From: Brachynemurus nebulosus
Lineage: Eukaryota; Arthropoda; Insecta; Neuroptera; Myrmeleontidae
DNA length: 64,000 nt
Assembly: GCA_035578155.1 (NCBI GenBank)
Contig: JAPWDM010000001.1
Location: 8,396,670-8,460,669, forward strand
Direction: 5' to 3'
Below are positions 48,418-59,800 of this stretch, one piece after another. Positions within the stretch are counted from its first letter, which is position 1, and each line of letters starts with the position of its first letter. The translations under genes were made by a program, and so were the position numbers. Below the pieces are notes generated by a model, which saw only the letters and a list, made by a program, of their open reading frames with translations, ran no database searches and was not told where the DNA came from.

Positions 48418-48530
48418 GTAACAACTACATTCTCGCGAAGTTGACCGAAGTACGAGAGTGTAGACGGTCACTTCGTTGTGCCTCGTTCACCTCGTCCTAC
48501 CAAGCCGAAAATGTAGAACTTTGCAGCTCC
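48418..48530. mobile_element. Short MITE (ACATTCTCGC family), copy 3
   Basis: The left end ACAACTACATTCTCGCGAAG and interior GGTCACTTCGTTGTGCCTCG match copy 1 closely. The right end (GCCGAAAATGTAGAACTTTG) is degraded, so the terminal inverse repeat is imperfect. Confidence 0.75.
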
Positions 48531-48911
48531 TATCATAAAATTCGATGTTTAGATTGACAAAAATTGCCGAAATTATTATTTATTAAACAGTATTTATTTT
48601 AAAAGTCAAAACAAGTCCGATACTTTGTTATTACTGTAAGAGCATATGTACCTATCCAAAATTATACTCTCACAATTTAGAACAATTCAACAGCACAATG
48701 TTTTCTCCACTGAACATTATGTAAATATAAGGGTCCATAAAAAGTTCATAGTTCACAAGAAATTTAATATTAAAATGTTGTAAACAGCAATAAAAATAAA
48801 TAATAAAGTAACGACAAAAATTATGACGGTCCTTTTCAAATTGTACATATTATGTAGTTTAGCTATACATGGTAAATTTTTGTCTTTATATAATATTTTC
48901 TCATATAAACC

Positions 48912-49075
48912 AGTGTTGCGGTTATAATAATTAAATAATTTTGATAATAATTAGCAATTAAAATTTTAATTACTAATTGGTGTTAATTGCGATAATTTTT
49001 CTTTTATTTACTCGTTTCAGTAGAGTGTTAATTGCTTTAACAGTTTAAAGTCAATTAATCTGATTTAATTTATTA
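48912..49075. repeat. AATTA-iterated block
   Basis: AATTA/TAATT occurs about a dozen times over 160 bp, starting after GTGTTGCGGTTATAAT. Another short-motif block, though in AT-rich DNA this is weak evidence of anything specific. Confidence 0.35.
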
Positions 49076-49375
49076 ATGACCAACAGTCTTTTACTAGCCA
49101 CTTATATTCCTATTGTTAGTCTGTCCATTGTATATTAATGAAATTTGTGTTTCATCTACTTTTATCAAGTTATGGTAATGTCGGAAGAAAGGCAGCACTA
49201 AGCGGTCGATTGCATTGATTTGCAATTAAAAATGTCGTGCGTGTAGGACCAATGCGTGCGACCTCGAAATAGAAAGCTAGTCAATTGTCTCGTAATGCTA
49301 CAGGTAGGTACTATAACTGTTTCGTAAATTAGATCCAAAAAGTTTTTATAAATGGTGTCTTTATATTTGAAGCAT

Positions 49376-49695
49376 TGTGATCACTTTTCATAGATTTGAA
49401 AATTGTTTCCCCTCCAAATGAAAATTTTCAAGCGTTTTTTACATTATTGAATTTCCTGAGAAATTTTAGGATTATATCTGTCACTCCGTCCAGCCGTCTA
49501 TCCGAAGATCCCATCAAGTGACATGACTTTAGAACTATTCGGTAATTCTACGGTTTGATTCCTAGATGATTCCCTACGAATTTCATCGCAATTGGAGTAA
49601 TAGTAGCCACGGCGTTACTGTAAAATCCTATTAAATATCAGTATTTTACTAAACACTAGTTCCACTTTGCTTAAATTGTAAGAGTATTTAGGGGA
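49376..49695 (+). repeat. Dispersed ~330-bp repeat, copy 2
   Basis: GTGATCACTTTTCATAGATT, CCCTCCAAATGAAAATTTTC, GGCGTTACTGTAAAATCCTA, TTAAATATC and CACTAGTTCCACTTTGCTTA align in order with 36588-36900 and 61799-62090. Confidence 0.75.
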
Positions 49696-50119
49696 TAAGT
49701 AAGATATCTTAATATGGTCCTCTATAAATTTTAATAAAATGATAGCTAGTGTGCATAGGCAAACGTAAAATAACGCTGGGTTCATGGAATGAACTCTTTC
49801 CTTTTATTTTTACTACGAAGACAAACAACTTTAATCCTCTTAAATTATTTGACAGTTAAAACATCAAATATTGCCTATTAGTTTCTTTAATATTTTTGAT
49901 TTAACATCTAAAAAAATACCCCTGTCGCAGCATCCTGCATAACATAGCGAATTTCCGTTTATAAAAAATAATTTTTCTCGGAAACTAGTTGACATAGAAA
50001 ACTAGTTTAAAGACCTTTTTATGTAATTTTTTCTCCTCTTTTAAATGGTGTAAAAAAATTTCGCAAAAATTTTTGAATAAGTGGGAATTTGGGCAAAAAA
50101 TTAATTTTTTGCAAGAACA

Positions 50120-50257
50120 AAAACCATGTTCCTGGCATCCGACGTGTCTGGCTGACGACTCATCCAAGGGTTTGGAACTTCCAATGTTTTCACCAAATTT
50201 CGTAAAAATTGGATACTTCGTTCGAGAGTTATTGCGCGGACACACACACACTCACAC

Positions 50258-50342
<85 letters not shown>
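50120..50342 (+). repeat. Microsatellite-tailed repeat ending in (AC)n(AT)n
   Basis: A block ending TTATTGCGCGGACACACACA runs into about 84 bp of (AT)n (50259-50342). Microsatellite tails of this kind are common at the 3' ends of arthropod retroelements; no reverse transcriptase is visible upstream. The left edge is a guess. Confidence 0.45.
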
Positions 50343-50345
<3 letters not shown>

Positions 50346-52392
50346 TTTAGTTGATATTATTTTCTGTTTCTAGGGACCTCAAAACAAATTTCTGCCATAG
50401 TCCCGGGCTCAAGTCGCGTCATGACAGTGACTGTAATAGCTGAAAATTCCATTCTGGAAATTCGCTAAAACTACCCAAATTAGTAAAAGTTAAGAAGCAG
50501 TAATATGGTAAGACAACGTAATGTGAGTTTTCCGTAAATCAATTGACAATCATCAGTCGCGGGTCTCAAATAGATAGATCCTTTTGTAACACCAGAATGA
50601 AGTCAATGACTGCGGAAATTATTTAAATATTTCGTCACTCTAAAACTGCTAAAACCATTCCAAAATTTTGTTTATGAGTGTGAAGTAGTTTTTGTTTTTT
50701 TTAATTGTAAATCCTCACACTATAAACATAATTATACTGAAGTACAGGAACGGGAACAGAAGGAAAAAATTTACATTAAAAAAAAAACTTTGTTTTTTTT
50801 TCTCTCTATGACATTCTGAATTGAACAAATTATAATTTAAATTGTAACTAGAAGGCTGATGACCTGAATGGTTGCCTCGTTGGATGTTTCAATGGTCAAC
50901 AAAACTAGCCGTACTGGTTTTCGGTTGGAGATGCTTGTGTAATAACGACATACAACGTTGGTCAAAATATTCAAGCAATGTTAATTTAAAAACAAACACC
51001 AAAAAGACGCTAATACACGCCTGATTGTGATTTTAAATAAATTAATTAAATTTTAACACCATTTTAATTAATTATAATATATACGGTGTAATTATGGAGT
51101 AACGCGTTAAAGGAAGTCCTAGTGTTAAATCGAAGGAAACCGACAAATTTTTAGCTAAAACTAAAATATTATGTTAATATTAATTTTCTTTGATTAATTG
51201 GATGAATCTAAAATTTTATTAAAATATTCAGGAAGCAAAAAGTTTCTCAAACATTATACGATTAATTTTTTAAGTAGGTACATCTCTCTTAGAAACGTCA
51301 GTGGACATTCACTGGATTGGTAAGTATAAATTTTTAGAATTATATAGAATTTTTTTGTTTCTTCGTAGATTGTTCTGAAAATTTCCTAGCACAATAGTAT
51401 AAAAGTGAACGAAATGAAAACATTCGATTTCGAGTTCATCTGTTAGTGCTTGTGACGATAAACGAGAATTAATTTTTTGATGAATTTGATTCATTTACAA
51501 AATATGTTTTAAGTCGAATCCGCTGGTGAATATTCCAATCGGTATTCGTGAAATAATAGTAGTCTGATTTCGTTTCTCGAAAGATTACGATGTGTGCGCC
51601 TCCGTTGTTGAAAGCTCTATGTAATGTGGTGAAAAATTTCTTCGGCTTTTATATTTTCGCCAAAGGAAATTCCTCGGACTTGTCTATTGACAAATAAATA
51701 AATTTTGCATAATTCTGAAAATTTTTGCCAACCCAAAAATATAAAAAAAATCCAACATTAATAGAAGTGAAATCGTTAAAAATGCCAGACTAAATTATTT
51801 TGTCATCTGAAAATTTTCACTTGAAAGAAAATTGTAGGGAACTAATAAAATGTCTTGTTCTTTGAAATCGTAACTCAATTAAGCTAACAATTAGATAACG
51901 TTACAAAATTGAGGATCTTCAAGAGCAATGTTTTGTTTGTCTTATTAGAGCATATCCTTTTTTATACGGTAGATAGCGACCGCATAAAAAAATAGCATAA
52001 ATAGCATAAAATTTTATAAATATCTTCTATAAAACTTCTTTTGCGGCTGATGGGGACCGCATAAGAAAAGTTTCATAGTAAAAAGATAATTCAAAACGTT
52101 CGAAACATTATGATTTCTTTAGAAATTGCTTTTTTAACAGGATAAAAATTTACACATAAGAACATTCTATTCCATTTTTATAATATTACAAACATTGCGA
52201 TAAAGGCATCTATAAAAAAAAAAAACTTAATTATACAATGTATTGATTAAATGGTTAAAAACAATCAATAAGTAATTTTATCGCAAACTAATGTTTAAAT
52301 TTCTTACTTCTTCGTACTTTCCTTTTTCATGATTTGAAAAGTTTCCGCTGTATATATTATGCTTTTGAGTCTTGGTTGTACTACTGGGTAAC
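50343..52392. other. AT-rich sequence, nothing recognised
   Basis: A short local repeat CCGCATAAAAAAATAGCATA / GACCGCATAAGAAAAG is seen near 51980 and 52060. No gene supported. Confidence 0.5.
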
Positions 52393-52483
52393 AATTTATG
52401 TGTGGGGATAGGAGTATTTTCCACCAATTTATAAAAAAAATTAAAATTTAAAATTTTTTATTTGTTTGACAACGTTTCGGAAA

Positions 52484-52519
52484 GGTTCCTTTCCATCATT
52501 CAGGTCACTATAATAAATA
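52484..52519 (-). ncRNA. Hammerhead-like motif in left arm
   Basis: On the minus strand: CTGAATGATGGAAAGGAACC, then TTTCC, then GAAACG and TTGTC. The core order matches a hammerhead but the first box has an inserted A (CTGAATGA). Stem II, GGAAAG-GAAC-CTTTCC, is perfect. Confidence 0.45.
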
Positions 52520-52739
52520 TTGATCGATACGATTATTTTAAAATATAAATAAACATGTCAAGAAATACTTACATAATTAAAATTATTGTAGAAAACAACT
52601 AAACATTATTATAACAATTAAATAAAAAATAAAAAATAAAAACACTAATTCTTGAAAAAAGTCTGCTCCAAAAGTATGTAATAGTACCATATATCAACAA
52701 TCAAAATTTATTAAGATCCAACAACTACTGCCCTGTATA

Positions 52740-53031
52740 TACCTATCCCAACACCTTAAGGAATTCCCTCTACTCCAGATTAAAACTACCAACGCCAGCT
52801 GCAAAATGTAACAACATAATATATTCCGTGGCGTGCAAAGGATGCCCAAAAGTTTACATCGGACAATCTTCCAAAACATTGGAATCACGCCTACAACAGC
52901 ATAAGGGCGACATACGAAGTGGGGAGAACAAAAGACAGGGTTATCACAGCACACATATGCTGAAGAAAATTAATTTGATTTTGAAAATACGAAGATTCTA
53001 CAAACAGAAAATAACACGGTTAAACGAATAA
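52740..53031 (+). pseudogene. Penelope-type GIY-YIG endonuclease fragment
   Basis: An open frame enters from upstream without a start: LYSRLKLPTPAAKCNNIIYS, then VACKGCPKVYIGQSSKTLES, RLQQHKGDIRSG, HSTHMLKKINLIL and a stop at 53029-53031. VYxVxCxxCxKVYIGQ followed by an arginine and QHK is the PLE version of GIY-YIG, in which the paired cysteines are typical. The closing KINLILKIRRFYKQK part matches the usual helical end, and coding similarity continues a few codons past the stop. The nuclease would nick the target DNA for insertion. The fragment has no reverse transcriptase and cannot work alone. The GTG at 52828 is not a real start. Confidence 0.88.
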
Positions 53032-53417
53032 CTACAGAAACTTTATGCATAGACACAAATATAAACAACTGCAATTTTTGAGAAACGTCAAATTTGACAG
53101 CTTATCGAAGCATGTGCGCAACTGCACAAAAAAATATAAATTTATAAAAATAATAAGTATGAACAATAAACTCATTGCCATTAGTTTTTTACAAACGAAT
53201 TTTTAACAATAGAATTTACTTATAAATAATGTTAATCCACAAATTTTTTATCTACTTCGACTTTTTTCAAAAATTTGTGCTTTTATTTTTTATTTTTTAT
53301 TTAATTGTTATAATAATGTTTAATTGTTTTTCTACAATAATTTTAATTAATTATTTCTTGACATGTTTATTTATATTTTAAAATAATCGTATCGATCAAT
53401 ATTTATTGTAGTGACCT

Positions 53418-53455
53418 GAATGATGGAAAAAAACCTTCCGAAACGTTGTCAAACA
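53418..53455 (+). ncRNA. Hammerhead-like motif in right arm
   Basis: CTGAATGATGGAAAAAAACC, TTCC, GAAACG, TTGTC. Same motif as the left arm in inverse orientation, with a slightly weaker stem II. Confidence 0.45.
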
Positions 53456-53747
53456 AATAAAAAATTTTAAATTTTATTTTTTTTTATAAATTGGTGGAGA
53501 ATACTCCTATCCCCACACATAAATTATTATAATCCACCTAAAATCCCTGTTAATGAGGAACCAAGGAACAAAATGTGTTTTTTTAACGAGTCGTAAAAGT
53601 TGTTCAGCGAGGCTTAGAAGGCCGTAAGCATTAAGGTGGGTCTATCGCGTAACTGGTCTGAACTTCAGGCTTTTTTTTTTATGTCGACACTTATGTTTTC
53701 TCTTTCATTTTTTTGTGCAGTATTTTGTTAAAATTCCAGATTTTTAT

Positions 53748-53784
53748 TATGTCCCGAACTAACTTCGTGTTAGTTCGGGACATA
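53748..53784. repeat. Perfect 16-bp hairpin
   Basis: TATGTCCCGAACTAAC and GTTAGTTCGGGACATA are perfectly inverse around a 5-nt loop TTCGT. There is no T-run suggesting a terminator and a eukaryotic locus makes a rho-independent terminator irrelevant. Origin unknown, perhaps a solo MITE tip. Confidence 0.9.
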
Positions 53785-53973
53785 TTAAAATCCTTGAGTG
53801 ATCGAAAATTTGAGAGAGGTGGTAAATAATTATAGAATTTTACATTCATATATTGAATAAACGCAAGAGGGCTGTATTGCTTGTGTATTGTATATATTTT
53901 ATGCATCTGTGAACTCTATGGTTTGGTAAGAAAACGATTAAGACGCCATCCAGTAGCAAGTAGTGACTTTGTA

Positions 53974-53980
<7 letters not shown>

Positions 53981-54057
<77 letters not shown>
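53981..54057. repeat. (AT)n microsatellite
   Basis: About 77 bp of alternating AT. Confidence 0.95.
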
Positions 54058-54058
<1 letters not shown>

Positions 54059-55997
54059 CATCACGTCAAGTTACTAATTGTTGTGCTAGATGGCATTAAA
54101 TGTATTGAATTAACAAATTATGGTATATTAATCTACCATCTGTTTTGCTGTATTTGTGTGTTAGGTGTGTGTATGTATTACGTATATGTGTACATATGTG
54201 TCCGGACTGTTATATTTTAAGAAGTTTTAGTTATGACCACTTAGTGAGGGACATTACTTACAATTAGTGCGTATCAAACACGCACTTGACGAATTTTTTT
54301 ATTCTCTTCTAACTTTAATTGTATATTTCTTTATTTTATTAAAATTTTAGTGGATAAACGATAATAAAATGATAAAACTGAGCGTGTTCACGTTGTATTA
54401 AGTTTCATTTAATATGACGAGTGATTTAGGTACTCGTTGAAATTTTCACCAACGCTGTATTTTACACATTTTATTTCAGTAGTAAAATACCAGTGGATAT
54501 ATAATATACAACTATAAAAATATAAATATAAATATCTCTATACATATATATACACCTAATAATAAAGTGGCTTTAATAATGATGCCTGTATTAATTTGCG
54601 AAACATGTTTTTTTTTTTTTTGTTAAAAGGAAATTATTATTTTCACCATCTCCTTCTATCACATTCTTTCTCTCTTTCACTTTGCATTCTTATCTAAATA
54701 TTATATGTACATATATAAATGTCCCGTTACAGTGTCTTTTTGAACTGAATCTTAAATAGAGATTTTTTTTATATATCCCTCCAAAAAAAAAAAAAATAAC
54801 CGCAGCATATGACAATAAAAATAAATTGCTACTTACAACCGCATTTTTTTCCGTCTAAATTTAAAACGACAAGTAAACGACAACGCACGGTGGTGTAAAT
54901 ATGCGCGGATTATGAGAAATTTATTTATATGATAAAACTGGATTCCGTGCTGTTATATACTTGTCCAATTATGAACATTAAAATACAAACTATGACATGT
55001 CAACGGGCAATTTTACAACGGCAACAATTTTATGAGTTTGTGTGGGCGCATTTGGTGCAAAATTGTTGCTGCCGTTAATTTTATTGATAAAATAGTAGCA
55101 AACGGTTTTTGAAATATTTAAATAGGTGGGTATATATAATTAATTTGATAACAATTTTATGGTATTTCGATTTTAAATACATTGATGTTTAGAAAATTTA
55201 AGGCGTTATATTACTTTGGGAACAAAATTTTTTATTTTCTTTTTACTGACTTAAGTGATGTATTAACAATTCTATAGAACGATATTAAAATAGTATATTA
55301 TTATATTATTTAACAAGCTGGTAATGATAGCTGTTATTCACGAAGATGAAATTTCGACACGAGTCGAATTTACGACGCGAGTGTCGTAATGCATCTGAGT
55401 GAGTAATAGCCATTGGAAGCGAATAGAATACTATAATTTTGCTACGACTTTTTCCCTTTTGATATACTTAAATAAAATTGAATATACCTAAATTTTAAAT
55501 CAAAAAAATAAAATTCTGAATCTATCTCTAATTTTATTAAATGTTGATATATGTATCTATGGAAACGATCAAAATAACATTCAAATTGTTTTGTTTACTT
55601 ACACGTTAATACGCAACATAATTATATGAAATTAAAACCTATATAGGTTATAGAAACTTAAGTATAACAGCACGGAATCCAGTTTTACCATATTATTCAC
55701 AAAACAATCGCAAGCCCATTGAATAATGATTTACAGTGATTTTATTGGTCGGAACGTATTGAGTAATGATCATTCTTCCACACCTTTGAATAATGCTTAA
55801 CTTTCTCAACAATTAACGGATATGTACTGAGTGTGTTCTTCAACAGAAGTAGAAAAAAAAATTATAACTGCCGAAATATTTTAAAAATCGCTTTGAACTC
55901 GATTTCTAAAACGACTTTGAGCCCCGCTTCTTTTTATAATAATTTTCTTTTATTATTTTATTCCATTGCCTTGTTTAGAGATTAATTTCTAAAACTG
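54058..55997. other. AT-rich sequence, nothing recognised
   Basis: Poly-T and poly-A runs only. GGATTCCGTGCTGTTATA near 54941 recurs inverted near 55660 (TATAACAGCACGGAATCC), an 18-bp exact inverse pair that may delimit a 0.7-kb unit. Confidence 0.45.
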
Positions 55998-56262
55998 TAG
56001 ATGCCGGAACGCCGTTTCTGAGTTTTCACCAAAATTTTCCCTAAAAAATGAAGTGATGAGAAAAAAAAAATTAAAACATTGTAGGTTATCGCTTTGACTT
56101 ACCGGGCGCCTCTGCTCTCAACGTTACAGCCCCTCACGACACTGATAAAAAAAAATTCTACACTGATCAGCAAAACATAAAAATCCTCGGGAGGTACCGG
56201 AACGCCGTTCGAGGCACCGTAACACCGTTCCATCGCGTTCCGGACGAAATTAAGCCCTGGTC
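55998..56262. repeat. GGAACGCCGTT-iterated block
   Basis: CCGGAACGCCGTT occurs at about 56004 and 56198, with the related CCGTAACACCGTTCC and CGCGTTCCGG nearby. The minus-strand ORF that crosses it (56099-56380) has no recognised domain. It probably represents another worn transposon end. Confidence 0.4.
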
Positions 56263-57704
56263 TTATTTCGTTACTTTTGTTACATTCCAAAAATAACTCG
56301 GTATGATGGGTATAAATCCAGAAAACGTTTTTCTTGAAACTACTTTTTTCAAAACGATATGGGCAAGAAAACTCTTGCAATTTTCATCCGATTGACTTGT
56401 AATTTTACCTGCAGTTTCTTAGATAGATTATCAAGGACAGTACCTACCCAAGATTTTTGAAGTTTTTGAAGATTAGGGTTGATTAATTCATCGATTTTCA
56501 ATTTTTTTTTCAAACTGATACTATTATCTTGTGTACCGCTTTGATAAAACTTTTTTCTGACTACTGTTTGAAAATGTGCCCGCGTCGTCATTTTGTTTTA
56601 TAAACTAAGGGGAAAAAATTTTGTTTGTGTCCCCCAGATCACGTATAGTACACTCTAAAAAAATTTATAAGGACTGCGTTATTCGTTACGGAGAAAAAAA
56701 TTCTCGAATTAAACCTTCCTTTCTGACCTTTTAAAGTGACGCATATAACGTCTTAACAGCAATCACAATATTATGTACAATGTATAATGTTATATGCAAC
56801 AAATCTGTAAATATTTTAATGTTAAAGATAAAAATATCAGCACTTTCAAGCAATTAAATGTTAGGCAGCAATTTATATTATTGTCTCGTAAAATGTTGTG
56901 TATATATAAATAGACAATAACTAATTATTATGGTATAGAATAATTAGTTAGTATTCAGGTAATTATAGTGATCATCAATATGGTATAGAGTATTATTGTT
57001 ATGTATATGAATAAATGATAAATGTAAAATATGTAAAGCCATCAATAATTTACAACTATTAGCTCTGTTTATTGGTAAGGTGTATATCTTTTAGTTATTG
57101 TAATCTTCTAACACCCACATTATATATAGCTATCTTACCTATTTAGTAATGCAGATATTTGATTGAAAAGTTGAAGTTAATAAAGTGGTAATTTTTAAGT
57201 TAAATAGAAATAGTATTACATAAAACTCTTCTATATCTCTTACGGCGTTAAATTACTTCGAAGACGTTAAATGTTAGAAAAGAATAATTAAGGTTTCATA
57301 TTCGAGAATTTTTTTTCTTCGTAACGAATAATACCATTAATATAAAACTATCTACACAAAATTTTTTTTCCCCCAATTTACGAAACAAAATGGTAACGCA
57401 GCCGCAGTGGACAACATAAAAATTTCTATTCTACTAAAGGCGGCATCAGTTTTACCGTAATTTGCCATGAAAAAATTGCGCTTACCACCATTAAAAAAGT
57501 TAAAGCTCGAAAACAAAGTGAGATCACATGGCACCGGCTCAAATTTCATTATCTGAATTGGGAACAAAAAATAGAAAATAATTTTCCTGTAAAGTGAAAA
57601 TCCCTTTTAGTCAATTATTTTTCGAAATATAGTTTCCGAAGTCATACTTACATCTAATAGATTTGAGCGTTACTTTATGGTAATCCATATTTGATATTAA
57701 TAAA
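56263..57704. other. No recognised gene
   Basis: The minus-strand frames at 56349-56591 and 57352-57567 lack motifs. The region near 57360-57560 has higher GC and looks like a worn repeat. Confidence 0.4.
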
Positions 57705-57835
57705 TAAAACACTGTAAAAATACCAGTTTGTGTCGATCAAACAAGACTTGTTTCTGATAATGATCATATTGATCGAAACATGTCACAATAGTTTCAATAA
57801 TAAAAGTGGTATTTTTGCAAAGTAAAGTGTTTTAT
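57705..57835 (+). repeat. Penelope-type terminal fragment with hammerhead-like motif
   Basis: At 57754-57784: CTGATAATGATCATATTGAT, then CGAAACATGTC. This has a first box with two extra bases, a stem II of GATCA/TGATC, GAAAC and a GTC triplet. The following AAAAGTGGTATTTTTGCAAA matches 33640-33665. TAAAACACTGTAAAAATACC on the left (57706-57726) is inverse to the right edge, so the whole has inverted ends. Confidence 0.6.
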
Positions 57836-58799
57836 TACAGGAAATTCCGAGATCATCTTCAAAAACCGAAATTATGACCTTTAATACATCTTCTAAAAAG
57901 ATTCATAACACAAAAATACTAAAATTCTATTTTTTACTCATTGTCACTATTACTGTAAACACGCTACAAAAATATTTAAACATTTGCTATCTTTATAGCA
58001 TAATTTAGTCGAAAACTGAAGAAAGTGTCATAAAGCTAATGTAAAATATTTATAAAATAATAGCTAAATTTCCCAAAAAAATTTTTTTTTTTTAGTTTTT
58101 CTTTCATATTTTTTACATCAATTTATTAAAATTAAAACCACCCTTATATATTCTAAAGGTAAAAATGCAACATTTAAAATTTGAATCATATGTTATAAAT
58201 CACATTTATTTATAGCTAATTTCAAACATAAATACTTTTACTGGTAATTAGCAATTTATTTTTTTAACGCTTTTTTCCACTGTAATCATAAATTAAAAAA
58301 AAAAATTAACATCATATCCAAAAGTATGAAAGGAATTTTTTCATCAAAATATGAAAAGAATTTCTGATAATTTATCGTTCTCGGCCACTTCTATACATCT
58401 AAATGTTACTAATTAATGTGAAAAAAAAAAGAATAAATTTAAAACCCCATTAAATATTGGTAATATGTAGTATCGTTGATTACCTAACCATGTTGCGCCC
58501 TATGTTAAATTGTACCAACATGTTTGATGTCAGCTCGTCAGTGTCAACTGAATGTAGTACCATGCTTATTGGTAATGTAATTTTTTTTATTCATTACACC
58601 GTGTTGCCGTTCAATAATAAATAAACGACTACAAAAATTTAAATTGGACCCACTGGTAGGTAATACATATAGGTATTTTATGTATCCTATTTATACATCC
58701 TTCGGATTGCCGTTTTAGTATTTGTTAGAAGGAGAGGAGGACAGAAGAGCTTGTGCTGAAATTAGTTTACATATTTCATTCAATTTAAAAAGTCAACCA
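57836..58799. other. AT-rich sequence, nothing recognised
   Basis: No gene or repeat boundary supported. Confidence 0.5.
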
Positions 58800-59800
58800 A
58801 TATACTTATAGTTGAAGCTAGGTGGATTCCAAAAGGCGCTAAGTCATTTTTTGTCTAATGTGAGATTTTAGTTGATGCAGAATGTTCAAGTCCAGCTCTA
58901 CACGCGATTTTCGTAGTGCCACCCTTCAAAATGAGCTTAGTCTACTGTAAAATGAATGATGAAAAATGGAATGTTTTCCAAAAAAGCGCTAAGTCAGTGA
59001 CAGTTTTATTTCAAAACGCTCTAACAAGGAATGTTACGGAAGTGTACCCCTCCAATTTTGTTCATTTTAAGATATATTGTAGTACTTGACAAAGTAACAA
59101 ACATATTTTAATAATACGTGCCCAATCCCATATTTAGGGGGTAAAACAACCGTTCAAAAATTTCCTGAAAAATCACATTTTGGTATTTTTCCCATACTAG
59201 CCCTTATGTAATTTTGATGAAAAGCGGTCAAAAGATTTAGACTGAGGTTACATTATCATAGAATTTTTTTCATTGTAGTCACTTAATTTTTAAGGGGTAA
59301 AACACCCCTAAGAGTGGGTTTTTAAAAAATTTTTTTAGGGAAATCATAGCCCAAATTCTTTAAAATTCTGGAAAATGGCTACAAGTTATTAGTTAATAAA
59401 TAATACGTGTTTCCCACTGTAGTGACACAACGTAACTGGGGGGCTATGGGGGGGCTCTATATGAAAACGAAATTTTTAACAAAAATATTCCTCACGATAA
59501 AATTTATAAAATAGCAAAAATAAGGTTAACTGGCAAACTCCTTGACTTGAAATAGATAGTTCTGAAACACTGAAATAGCATTATGAAAAAAAATTTTGGA
59601 TTGTAGCTTGTAATTAAATGTGATGGATTATGAAATAGTGGACGAATATACAAGTAAAAATATAAATTAAGTTTTATTTATTATTTTGAGTAGATGTTGA
59701 TTAGTGGTACAGTAAGCAGACGTTAAAGTGCTTCAGTATGCCTGTATTTTACAATGTATTTATAAAATATTATAGAAGTATTAAAAAATGTTAATTAGAA

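Larger units (their letters stand above)
52393..53527. mobile_element. Penelope-like element piece between ~270-bp inverted repeats
   Basis: The left arm (52393 to about 52665) and right arm (about 53262-53527) are near-perfect inverse copies: ATTTATGTGTGGGGATAGGA with TCCTATCCCCACACATAAAT; TTTGTTTGACAACGTTTCGG with its inverse; and ATCGATACGATTATTTTAAA with its inverse. Each arm carries a hammerhead-like motif. The interior encodes a PLE GIY-YIG nuclease. Inverted partial copies of the terminal repeat are a known PLE structure, produced during insertion. No reverse transcriptase core remains. Confidence 0.85.

Noticed and set aside
52393..53527. LTR retrotransposon
   Set aside because: The terminal repeats are inverted rather than direct and the encoded nuclease is GIY-YIG, not integrase.
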